A DNA stretch of 64,000 bases from Rotaria macrura (Eukaryota; Rotifera; Eurotatoria; Philodinida; Philodinidae), in the NCBI GenBank assembly GCA_900239685.1, contig OENT01000301.1, positions 1-64,000 of the forward strand, written 5' to 3'. Position numbers and translations under genes: made by a program. A model generated the notes under the pieces. It was not told the DNA's origin. It saw only the letters and a program-made list of their open reading frames with translations, and ran no database searches. Below are positions 23,957 to 35,341 of the stretch, one piece after another. The first letter of the stretch is position 1, and the number at the start of each line of letters is the position of its first letter.

Positions 23957-26900
23957 TTAATTGTATTTAGGAACGTAATATTTTTGTCCATCTTTCATAA
24001 TACAACGTGTATGCATTGCTAGTAGAGAATTGAATTCAGCAATTGATGTTGTCAAGCTCGATAAGAATGGTTCTAAGTCTGATAATGTCCAATTATTCTT
24101 TCGTGAGAATAATGTTTTCAGTCTAAAATAAACATAAAAATGAATTTCTTCTGCCTCGACATCATTTACTATTTACCGTTCATTAGCTTTTTCACTGAGA
24201 TTATCAATATCGATATACGAAATAGTATCTTCAGAAATAATTACGAATTCCTTGAATTACGAAAATAAAAGAGGGTAAAACATGATATGATATGAAAAGA
24301 TGAATTTTGTTTTTGAATTACTTACTTTTAATTGTTCTAAACCGATGGGAAATTCAGCTGGTACACATTCTCTCCAACAATGCATAAATTCTGTCAATTT
24401 CATCTGTACAAAAAGAATTTATTTATTCTATAAAAAAATTAATTTTATCTTCTCAAGTACTTTTTCCAAATTCCGTAATAAATCTAATGCATAATGAACT
24501 GATATTTTAGTTTTGTTCAGAGCAATCGAATTTCCTTGAACAAATGAAATAGTTGCAAAAAATATTTTCGAACGTAGGTATCTTACCATCATCTGAAATC
24601 GTGCCAATTTGTTCAAGAAATTGCTTAGCTACGCATCTAAAATAATGGCAATAGAAAATTTTCGATAAGAAATGATATTTTCTTTTTCTTTGGATCTACT
24701 TTGGACATATATCTTTCATTTCAGTAGCACATTTATCAATAAGAATATGATCTGTAAGCCAATCATGAATGGATATAAGTGAAAGAATATATTCAATGAG
24801 TTTAGTACGAAAATCAAAATCCAATAATCGCAAATGACCTAGATACAGATGAATAAACAAATTATTGAACGTATGAAATCTACTAACCATCAATTGAAAT
24901 CACGTTGAGTTTTTTTAAATATGTATCAATAGCTTGATCACTTGCTTGTATTTCACTTTTGAGATTTTCCAATGTAATCTATGAAGTATAATAACTTATT
25001 TCAAATTACAACTTTATATAAAATACTTTTCGAGCAGAATTTTCTTCTTCATCAAAGTGTCCTCGGTATGGATTTTCTTCAAATAATTGACGAATGCGCT
25101 TCAACTTTGGAACACATGGTATCAATTCAAGTTTTGAATGTAGAATTGAATTGACCTGAATTATCAATAGATTTGTATTCAAACGTATTCATGTCGTGTT
25201 TCATTGGTAGTTATTTACTGTTAATGCTATACATCCATTTTCTTTATTCACCGATGACGAATCGAGTGGACTAGCGAGTAAGAGTGTATTTGATGTTTCA
25301 GCAGATTTTATTTCAAATACTTGATCTGATGTACACAGTGTTGCAAAGTCATCATGAGCTCCGCGAATGACTAGTCTAGATAAATTTATTGTTGATAAAA
25401 ATAAGGTCGATGTGTCTTGCTAATGTTTTTCATGCATTGGAATAGTTACTCGGTCTCATCTTACCGAGAAATGTCCGAAGTAACAGAATTCTTTTTTAAT
25501 GATTATCCATAAATGATGTAAACAATATATTAATTTATATAAAATGAATGAGTTTCGAGGTATCTGTTCGAAAAATGGCTCATTTATAAAAAAAAATACT
25601 AGAAGTATGAAATCTGGAAGAATTATAGTGACGTATGATCTAACCACCTTCGAGAACTCTTTGGGTATGTTTTTAAACAACGGTTATACTGTTTAGAACA
25701 AGAAACAAAACCTAGGAGATGAATAGTTTGGTTATGATAAAAACCCACATCTGTGGATCCTATCCATTTAATGACAAAATCGAAGTTCCTAACAAACATT
25801 GACGATTAAGATGTAGACCGTGTTGAGTTCGAAACGTTCAGACTTTAATCTGTAATGAGCATTCGTTTGACTCTTCTCTTATCAAAACGTTCAACTATAT
25901 TTATCTTTCAAGTAGCAATATTTTTATCACGTCCCATAATAACTTAGCTAGGCAAAAATATTTGGATCATAGCATTTCATTATCGAAAACTAAAATAAGA
26001 AATTTTCCAATAAACAATCACTATGCACCAAAAGAAAAATGTTCAACTGATCTCTTGACACAACATTACACGATGAGACAAGATGTGACGTATGAATGAT
26101 GGAAAGCTACCAGCGAATCTTTTGTGTGTAGTCATGAGTCAATACGTTTTTGCTTACCGAGCTTAAATTCATTGTAACACTTAGATTTTGGATAGTGTTG
26201 ATAAGACTTCGAATTATCGAAAAGTCAAAACACAAGAAGATTTGAAGACAGTTGTGTGTCAAAATATGAATGCCAATGACATTCTCTATGTTATTGAATC
26301 TTTCCTCTAAATAATTTGTACTCTCCAATGATAAAGTCATTGTTATATTTTTCATTGTTTTCCTTGAAATTTGTTTTCGAATGGCAAATGTTACTCTCAT
26401 GAAAATTTTTCAAATAGCATGACTATTTCGTAATTCTTTTATCATTTGTACTTCTCTTTGAATCACCATCACATAATGATACACTATTAACTCTATGAAA
26501 AAATATAATCGAACTAACTCCGAACAACTCCCTACTCTCACGCGCCACTACACAATATTGGGAGTATATCTTTGTGTGATAAAATTCAACATAATACGTT
26601 TAATATGAGCTGAGCTAGTTTTAAAACCCTTGATATTCGAATGATTTATACTAGACGTTACCAGTCGATTGTAAATTAATATAAAATTGTTTGAAAAGAA
26701 AAACGTGACAACAAAATATTCTAATATATCAGTTACTATCTACTATGTTTCTTATAGTTGAGAAAAATTGAAAGTTTACTTTTTACTCTTATCTAATTCT
26801 TCAATTAGTGAATTGTTAACTTCAATTAATCGAATAGAATCATCAGGAAATTGTTGACCAATAGTCAATTCATAGTAGATTGGTTTTAATTGTTCCATTG

Positions 26901-26964
26901 GTATTCGTGCATCAGCTAATAGTTTTTGAACATTTTCCGGAAAATGATTTATCTCGCCGTTCAT
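23957..26964 (-). CDS. DSCC1: Sister chromatid cohesion protein DCC1
   Basis: Ten exons on the minus strand in phase: 26964-26780, 25375-25219, 25155-25027, 24978-24888, 24838-24700, 24636-24587, 24534-24461, 24403-24326, 24250-24177 and 24122-23957; 380 residues against about 393 in vertebrates. Diagnostic blocks: SIRLIEVNNSLIEELDKSKK joined across a 1.4-kb intron to LVIRGAHDDFATLCTSD, AETSNTLLLA, PKLKRIRQLFEENPYRG, IQASDQAIDTYLKKLNVISIDG, MKLTEFMHCWRECVP and the C-terminal LFSRKNNWTLSDLEPFL winged-helix region. DCC1 works with CTF18 and CTF8 in the alternative RFC clamp loader for PCNA, in cohesion and replication. Exon 1 was placed by phase (two leftover bases plus A) and similarity. The gene lies 205 bp downstream of urease, and an acceptor-like TTTTCCTCCAG sits about 10 nt before its ATG. 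Confidence 0.9.
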
Positions 26965-27169
26965 CTTATTCTATCTGGAGGAAAAGAATTAGATCGATCT
27001 GACTTTCAAATAACATACAAAAGAAGTCACAAAATGGATTTCATATCGAAATGAAAAACACAACAAAACAAAAGACAATTTCTGTAGGAATGAAAAAAAA
27101 ATTTCTCTTTGTCTTGTTTGAGAAATGACTAGTAATCAATCTCCTAGAATACACGAATACAAATAACAT

Positions 27170-30100
27170 TTAAAATAAAAAGTAACGCTGAGCTAATGGT
27201 AACCGAGCAGCCAGTGGTAACGGTTCATTAACTATTTTCTCGCCATCTTTTTCAAGTGTTATTTGGCCTGTTGTTAAATCAACATCAACTTTGGGTGTAT
27301 TTTCATTTCGAATCATGTGTAAACGTGTGATCATACGAATATCATGTACAGCTTCAACATGTTTACATATTCCATAGGAATTCGATGCACTTAATTCGGC
27401 ACATGCCTAAATAGAGAATGTATGGATTATAATAGGTTTGTATGCTTTTAATTTTACACGGAAAAAGAATGCCAATGAATTTACTTTTGAAACAAAAACG
27501 ACTGAATTTGCATTTGGACTGCGACCGACAGCACCAAATTTTTTTCTCAAACAAATTGGTTCTGGTCGAACGTCAGCGTAAACACCAATACCAGCTTGCG
27601 ACCATGACACTTGACCACCTTTTATAATCATTTCAGGTTTAACACCAAAAAACATGGGCTGCCATAGAACAAGATCGGCCATTTTATGTTGTTCAACTGA
27701 GCCGATGACATGTGCGCAACCATGTGTTAATGCAGGATTGATTGTATATTTAGCTATGTATCGTCGAACACGATTATTATCATTCGAATTTTCCTAAACG
27801 AAATTAATAATATGTGCTTTATGGAAGGCAACTAGTAGCAATCATACAGTATCATCTGGTAAATAGCCTGTGATAGCTTTCATTTTATCAGCTATTTGCC
27901 ACGTTCGAGGTACTATTCGGCCAATATGACCACCAGACTTCAAAAAAAAAAAGAAAGATCAAAATCATATTTATTTGTAGTGCATTAAAATTTTGATTGT
28001 ATTACTTGAGATGAAGAAGAAATAATACTGATTGCTCCAATATCATGAAGGAAATCTTCGATAGCAAATTGTTTTTGATTCTCTCTAGATGAATAAATGA
28101 CCATCCCATCTTTATCCAGTACAAAAGGAAACAAGAAAAAAAGAAGTCGACATAATACCCAGGTTGACGATAGACAGCAGCTTTATTATTGCAAGATGTA
28201 ATAATCACATTCGGTTGTTGTAGTAAATCAAAAAAGTTATTACGAGCTGCAGCTGTTTCTGTACATGGAATCAATACAACACGATCACGAAACATTGGAA
28301 TGGAATCTGGCGCACTATAAGCTTCACGTAAACTATCTAAATCTGCATGAACCTAAACAATCAATTTAAAAAACAATTGTTTGATTTATCAAAGAAAAAC
28401 TAATAGTAGAGCACTCGAAAATCTTACACTTATATCGTGATATTCCGCAACACGTAGACAAGTATCGATGGCCGATGGTGTTGCTCCCCAACGTTCATCT
28501 AATCGTAATCTTAAAAATGAAGAAAAACTTCCACTTAATTAATACCTATGGATCTTTTGAGCAAAGTTTCCTCACTAATAAATCACCGCACAATCAAGAC
28601 TAAGTGTATAATACAGATTTACATGAACTCGAAATAACCAAAATGTCGTTCATTTTCTTGATTCTTTTGCAAAAGACATGCTACACTTTGACAAATTTTC
28701 ATTTAACATGATTATTATTATTATAGAAAGAATCATCGAATATGTTGCCACGAAACTTTATATTGAAAAAAAAACAACTCATGACAACAATAGACTTTTG
28801 AGAATATTTCAGTCGTTAGCATTGTTCCTATACTCATCTACAACTATAGAATCAAACTGTGTCATTGATATCGTGAACATAAAATAGAAGATTGGTATGA
28901 TCATTTGTTAGAACACAAGTAAATCAATGATGTTAATGTATTCAAATTAGAGTACTTTCGGTAAAACATATCTGCACAGACGAATTCAAGTCAACTTTTC
29001 AAAGTCGATAGTTTTTTATTATTATTATACAATATGACTTAAAAAAATTGGGCAAAATGCAGCAGTTATCTACTGCAAAACAATAACTGAATAATATCGG
29101 CTTGTTTCATGACATTCATAGCTCATTAGATGGTACGCTATTGAATGCAGTTATGACTGAAAAGTGATTTATCGGTGAAATCATAACTTTCTTTAGATAG
29201 AGGATGCAATCATACCCTATTGCACCAGCGACGATTTGATCTTCAAGTTCTTTTGATAAGCCCTCCGCTTTGGATGTATTTCCTTTTCCGTAAAATCCAA
29301 AATTCATAGGATAATCATCTGTTGATTGTATCATATATTTAATATGATTTGGACCAGGTGTTGACATAGTTACACTGCCGTTCATTCCTGTTCCACCTCC
29401 AAACATTGTTGTGACACCACTCATCAATGCTTCGGTAACAACATCCGGAGATGTAAAATAAGCGCATGCATCAATGGCACCAGCTGTTAATATTAAACTT
29501 TCACCTTGAATAACTTCGGTTCCAACACCAATGACCATACCCTATCAAATCAGCATTTTAGTCGGAAAATTCTAGGATGTCGAGGTCGTCCCAGAAGTTT
29601 TGCAGCAACTCGAAAATGTATCTTTGTCCCTCTCAAAACTACTGTATTTACGTAACAATGATAAATTACACAGTCTTCTGCCTTTCACATAGTCCGGAAA
29701 TAAGAAATCTCGATGACGAGTTTATGGCTTAGCAGTGTCAGAGTTTGCGCTCTGTTGGTTTCTGTTCCTTAGAAACGAGAACCAAAATCAAATTTCGTTC
29801 CAATAAACTTTTGATCTTTCTAATACTTTTCAATATATGTTTCATTTCATTTTGAATCGAGTCATGATGGATTCCCGGCAATGCGAATTTACTCGCTGAT
29901 TGTCGTTTTTAGGAGCCCAGAACTCAACGTCAGCCTGTATTTCTTTGAATTCGAAACTCAAGATCTTATATTGTTTTTTAGATTGGCATTGAGTTCTCGG
30001 TTCTAAGCAACCGAAATGCGGAGATCCATAGTGACTTTGTTTAAATTGAACTAATAGATACATTTAGAGGTGTGAAGATGATCAAAGACTAATAGAAACA

Positions 30101-32053
30101 GATTTTCAAGTGGGTTCCAGCAAACGAAACCGAATCTGACACCCCTATTTATCGGACATGTTTGTTTCTTTTGATATTTCATTGGCTTCAGTTTAAGAAC
30201 ATTTTCTACAGATATATGATTCTCCTAAGTCATGACATATGAGGGGCCAATGATATGTTCATAAACATAGCATGACGACAACTAGATAAGATTTTAAAAA
30301 AGAACCAGTTACTTTACGTCTTTCACTAATTCATCAATTACAAAACTTACAGATTTTTAGAATAATAGTTATTCATCGAATAAAAGTTAAACATGAATTC
30401 GTGATAATTTTAAAGTATTGACTATGTAGGATAAGGATGTCTATCGAAGATTCTTTCATAAATTCTTAATTATTACTTACTGCAGTAACACCCGTCATTG
30501 TTTGAGGATTGCCAGCTTTTCCAACACCAGCAATAACACCATCCTAAATAACATTCCTTCAATTGAAGACAACTAACAGTAATGGAAAATATAGCATTTA
30601 CTTTTATGCCAACATCTGCTTTAACTATACCGATAACAGCATCAATAATAACTACGTTAGTTATAACTGTATCTAGGGCAATGTCATTTCGTGTATTCGA
30701 CGCTTGACCCATGCCTTCTCGCAAAACCTGACAATGAACAATTCTTAAGAGTTTTAATTTTGAGAAAGACAACTATGCTGAACAAACCTTTCCAAGACCA
30801 AATGTACATTCTTCGCCATAAGTTGTTAAATCAGTTTCAATTTGCACGACTAAATTAGTGTCACCCAGTAAAATCTAATTTCATGGGAAACACATGTAAA
30901 GTTTTTCGTTCTCTTTAGTCTAGAAACAGAAATTCGTTATTACCCGATCGCCTACGGTGGGTCCATATCGAAAAAGATATAATTCACGTGGAATTGTATA
31001 TTTTGTTGAACGACGATTGACTTTTTCTAAACTATTTTTTTCATCGACATGTAAAAAGTTATTTTTTCGTAAATTTTTTTGATTTTTTTTCAAATTTTCA
31101 TCATTCACAGGCCCATCGAAAAGACCGTTGCCACCATGAATTATTCTAATAAAATATCAATAACAAAATTAAAAAATTCAATCAGGAAAGAAGCTTCCGT
31201 TACCTTTGTCCACCTATTGGTATAATCGGAGCTTCTTTTTGTTCACCTGGATTGAATGTTAAAATATCTCCAGCAGGAATGTTCTATTTAGAAGAAAACA
31301 AAACAAAAGATATGAAGAAATAAAAACTCGAAATCGCTTTTTACTTACTAAACGCATTCCATAAGCAAGAGTACGATCAAATGCTAAATGTCGATTAGCT
31401 TCAACAAAATGGAAATGACTACCAATAGATATCAATTCACTACTCTCATTTGTAACAGTGATGAATATACTATCACGATCACCATTTATCACGATAGGTT
31501 GAGCATCTTTAAGAAATATTTCCCCTGGATGAGATCCTGATTCACTATCATTGGCTTTCTGAAAAAGACAATAATCAATTTTTTTTGGTTTTCTTCTTTT
31601 TCGAATGAATATTTTACTTGAAATAATTCAATCGATGGAATGGGTAGAAAACTTCCATATAGAGCTAATTCCAAATCACCCATGTCACTACAAATTGGAT
31701 TTCGAATGATCACCTTGATGTAGAATAAAAAAAATATATAGTTTTCAATCGTAAAGCATACTAGATCAACTTACAACTTTAACACCATCCGGAAATGTTG
31801 CTTCAATATTTATTTCTTTTATCATTTGTGGTACACCACTAAGTACCATATTTTTTCCAAGCATCTTTTTAGCTTGTTGTTGAATATCAGTTAAACTATG
31901 ATTTCCATCACGTATCAATTCAAGACATTGTGTTGATATGAGTGCAACAGCTTCAGGATAATTTAAACGTACACCACGAGCAAGACGTTTTTGTGCAACA
32001 GTACCAGCATGACTAATTTTTAAATTTTCAAATTCACGTTCAGTTAAACGCAT
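27170..32053 (-). CDS. Fused eukaryotic-type urease lacking its active site (pseudo-urease)
   Basis: Fifteen in-phase exons, minus strand: 32053-31775, 31713-31618, 31558-31349, 31283-31204, 31145-30944, 30874-30788, 30727-30602, 30543-30481, 29541-29216, 28509-28428, 28352-28159, 28084-28006, 27937-27848, 27793-27485 and 27406-27170; 819 residues (about 840 in plants). The gamma part starts [17 protein letters not shown]; the beta part has [17 protein letters not shown] and AYGMRLNIPAGD; the alpha part has [41 protein letters not shown] and a PLAQRYFLF end. Ureases hydrolyse urea at a di-nickel site. Here the ligand motif DxHxH reads DACAY, the GLKxHEDWG type reads GLRLDERWG, the HxEGAGGGH region reads [10 protein letters not shown], the HH flap is deleted and SSDSQ reads SSSSQ. 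Only the His in VHAD remains. Not expected to be catalytic (inference). No stop or frameshift was found. Confidence 0.92.
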
Positions 32054-32062
32054 GATCTAGAA
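32054..32062 (-). promoter_or_regulatory. Splice-acceptor-like site 3 nt before urease ATG
   Basis: On the minus strand a pyrimidine tract (CCCTTTTTTTCATTTTTCTAG) ends in AG three bases before the urease start codon, inside the 52-bp UQCC2-urease gap. No upstream donor or exon is available in that gap, so it fits a trans-splice acceptor better than a cis intron (inference). Confidence 0.55.
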
Positions 32063-32105
32063 AAATGAAAAAAAGGGATTACTCCCTTGTATCATCTTTT
32101 CATTA

Positions 32106-32441
32106 TTATTTCATCTTTTTCATGAAATCTTTATTAGCTTGAAGACTTTTATTTGAAAGCAAAAAATGTAAATGTTCACGACTTAAACCAGATGCCGTCC
32201 AATTACGTTCACGTGGATAACGATTTTTGATATTGTTCGATATTAATAATTTCATACTGTCATAAAAATGATTCCATTCGTTACAATCGACTTGAGAATT
32301 TTCACCAAGAATGAATGCTTGAGAAAATTGTTGACGCAAGCATTCACCGAGATCACGACCTGTTTTTGACTTATCAATTGGCCATTGTTTGAATAGACGA
32401 ATTAAATCAAAATACAGTTGAGATGCTGTACGCTGTGCCAT
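32106..32441 (-). CDS. UQCC2: Ubiquinol-cytochrome c reductase assembly factor 2
   Basis: A single-exon frame of 111 residues. Blocks LYFDLIRLFKQWPID, KTGRDLGECLRQQFSQAF, GENSQV, NRYPRERNWTASGLSREHL and HFLLSN follow the UQCC2 (MNF1/Cbp6) family in order; vertebrate proteins are about 126 residues. UQCC2 with UQCC1 binds newly made cytochrome b in mitochondria for complex III assembly. Its stop codon lies only 52 bp before the urease start on the same strand, with no AATAAA between. An acceptor-like ATTTTTACAG ends 14 nt before its own ATG. It may be the upstream cistron of a short operon (inference). Confidence 0.87.
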   Translation of the reverse strand: MAQRTASQLYFDLIRLFKQWPIDKSKTGRDLGECLRQQFSQAFILGENSQVDCNEWNHFYDSMKLLISNNIKNRYPRERNWTASGLSREHLHFLLSNKSLQANKDFMKKMK

Positions 32442-33385
32442 TTTATGTATTAAACTGTAAAAATCAGTCAGTCACTTTTTTTTGTCTTACTTACTATGAC
32501 CGAGATTAGTGAGTCATCTTTCCATTCAAACTTACCACAACGAAAAATACACATACACATACGATTGGAGTTGATAGATGCATATGCTTCTATTCTTTTT
32601 TTGTCGCTACAGTCTATTGATTGAAACGTACATTTTATATATAGATAAGTTGTTGAAAACGATGAAAAAAAAAATTAAGATCATGAGAAGAGAAGAAAAA
32701 TCAACAAAGAGAATATTATCTAACTGTTTAGCAGACGTATTTATTTTCAAGATTTTAAAAAGTATGTCAACATGAGCGTACTGAACTCTATAATATTGTG
32801 AATTGCAACCATAAATAGTCAACAATAGTAATCAAAAGCAAAAATATGATTGTGCGCAATTAGAGAAGAATGAAACGATTGAAATCGCTTGGATTCAAGT
32901 GACTAACTAGAATCGATTTAAAAGTTTACAAATCACACGTTTTTCTATAGACGACTATCTTAAAAAATTATCGTTCGAGCACTACAAAAGATTGTTATGT
33001 ATACGCATGATCAAATCACTCACGATAAGATCAGTAATTCATTGTCTCTTATGCTAAAAATATCTGTAGTAAACATGTACGACGACTTTTTGCACAGGAC
33101 TTTTATATGTCACAAGGTGCAGCAATGGTTCAATCTGAAGCGATGTTTTTCTGAATCGAAAATGATTAAAAAAAGAGTTTCTTGAGTATTTTAAATCAAT
33201 TCGAATTTGATCTGAAAGCAGTCTTTGTGGTTTGGGTTTACCCTCTCGATGAAAATTATATTCGTTAAAGTCACCAGAGGAAATGTTCATTTTCCATAAC
33301 ATAATATCAGATTATTTATTTTGCCAACAACAAAACATAGTAAGAGTTTCAAACACATTTAAACGACTTTTAATGAGTAATAATA
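32442..33385. other. Intergenic, no gene recognised
   Basis: AT-rich gap between the UQCC2 start and the 3' end of the two-TM protein gene, both on the minus strand. Overlapping short open frames occur on both strands but show no family match and no splice context. Confidence 0.5.
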
Positions 33386-34182
33386 TTACATTGGATATCT
33401 TCGAGCTCTTTGACAATATTTAAATGTGAGAAAGAAGGAAACAATGCTAGGAATAATTATCAATCCACCACAAATCAATAGAATAAGACCAGTACGAGAA
33501 TTCGGTTTTTCCCATTGCACCATTAATGCATTTTCTGTATTGTACCAGCATGGATAAGATAAATAGATCTAAATAACACAGAAAAGATAGATTCACTATC
33601 TTCTTTTTTCATACAAAAAATATCTTGATCAACTCTAATAAAACCCCAAATCTCTCAAGCCTGATCAACTAATGAACTAACACATAAGAGTTTATGGTAA
33701 AAAGAAAACAATTCAATTGCCTTCATTGGCTAAAATTAAAATTCGTAGGATCGTTCAACAGTTGTGACACTCGTAAAACGTTTCTTGTTCGTATAACGTA
33801 CCTGATATTCAGTAGCTTTTTGAATCGCATCCGATGTAGACTTAAATCGATTGTATCCTATCATAGTGACATTTATTATCGTATTTTCTTCATATGCAAC
33901 ATCCCATACAGGTGCATAACATGGAACACGTTTCCGTCTGTAACAGTAGTATTCTTTGAAGCCCTGAGTTAGAACTTGACATCTACTTTGAGCATACGTC
34001 AACTCTTTGGGACGTTCTGTGGAGTATATTGTTCCTCCCATAATGAAAAGAATTAAGATACCAGATGAAAATGCAACACCACAAAGAGTACTGGTGACAA
34101 TTTTGCATTTGATTCTAGTCTCCAACGGAACATGATTGCAGTGCGAAAATTTACTAATATTATGATTCACTATGAATGACAT
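33386..34182 (-). CDS. Two-pass membrane protein with Cys-rich extracellular loop
   Basis: Two exons in phase (34182-33802 and 33568-33386), 187 residues. Residues about 29-53 (TSTLCGVAFSSGILILFIMG) and about 148-172 (TGLILLICGGLIIIPSIVSF) are hydrophobic. Between them lies a loop with Cys at CQVL, YYCY, VPCYAP and YPCWYN and one possible N-glycosylation site (NVT). The short cytoplasmic tail is basic (KYCQRARRYPM). Topology and Cys-rich loop resemble BK-channel beta subunits (KCNMB), and PCWY motifs occur in similar two-TM families, but I cannot assign it. The gene heads the minus-strand run upstream of UQCC2. An AG dinucleotide ends 3 nt before the ATG, but its pyrimidine tract is weak. Confidence 0.7.
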
Positions 34183-34337
34183 ATTCTACATACAATGGCA
34201 CCAGATTATGATAGATTTTAGTTTCTTAAGAATCATTTTATACTAGTAGATGCGATGATTAAATATTTACTGATAACAGATATGTGAATCATATGATTAT
34301 ATTTTGCTTTAATGCATGTGGCGCTGCAATAACACTT

Positions 34338-34531
34338 CCCATGTAAAAATTTTTCTTGATTTAACGAACAATTCTTACATGAAAAATCGTTAAAAATTTA
34401 ACGACTTAACGATTAAATATGTTACCTTTTTGACATCCAAAATGCGTTAAATTTCTAAAACTGACCTGTTAAAATGTGTTAAATAAATTAACGCTTTTTC
34501 ATGCGATAATTTGTTAGCGCATGTATATGGG
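34338..34531. mobile_element. Small MITE-like element with CCCAT...ATGGG ends
   Basis: Begins CCCATGTAAAAAT and ends ATGTATATGGG, flanked by TT on both sides (34336-34337 and 34532-34533). It contains several TTAACG motifs in both orientations, and an internal match CATGAAAAATCGTTAA (about 34378) against TTAACGCTTTTTCATG (about 34489). No coding capacity. Its ends resemble the other CCCA...TGGG elements in this cluster. Confidence 0.5.
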
Positions 34532-35341
34532 TTACTGCTGAGCGTTCTTCTTGACTGTTACCAATCATCTATAGATGATCAATAATTGTAAGTAACCAAT
34601 ATTCCTGAGGTTTCACCATTTTATCGGAAACTTTACAAAATTAACTTTCGTTCAGTGTTGTAGACAGTTAGAAAAAGAAAATTTTTCAAAGAGTTATTAT
34701 ATACACAAAACAACAATCATTTTTCTATGGTGTCTATTATACTTGAAATTCAAGACGCTATCGGCTATTGTATTGCTTTCTAAGTTAGTTGAGTTATCTT
34801 CGTCTATAACTTCTAGTTTCAAGTGAAATCGATATTAGATAGCATAGAAATATTAATTTGGTTTAACAAATGATGAGTTGGCAACATTTTGGATGCCGAT
34901 GCTAGAATGCATTAAGTCTAAGCGAAGAAACTTTAAAGCCAAACTAAAAAACACGACTGTATCAAGTAGTTTCTGTCTCGTTAAATTCTGAATTCGTTTC
35001 TATGTTTTTCTTTCTAGATGAAAATATTCTTCACGATGGTCTTGAAAGTCCATCAATACAACCGATATTGTTGACGCAACAAATTTTCAACAATCAAGAA
35101 TCGAACAGAGAACTTTAATCATGAAGAAAATATATATTGAACTAATAATTATATTGTTCTTATTTAAGATGTTTGGATTACTATTTAAATTACTTTTTTT
35201 GATTTGTTATTATTGTATTTTATGTTTATAGACATTTCATCGTGATTTATTTCTTATGCTTGAATCTTGTACATCTAATCTATTTAACTTTTATGTGACG
35301 CCGTGATATATAACACTTTACATTACAAGTGCTAACTAATA

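Noticed and set aside
25456-25680. Minus-strand frame starting MFKNIPKEFSK considered as DCC1 exon 1
   Set aside because: No donor gives the required phase; the frame at 26964-26780 supplies the right phase and the family's N-terminal similarity.
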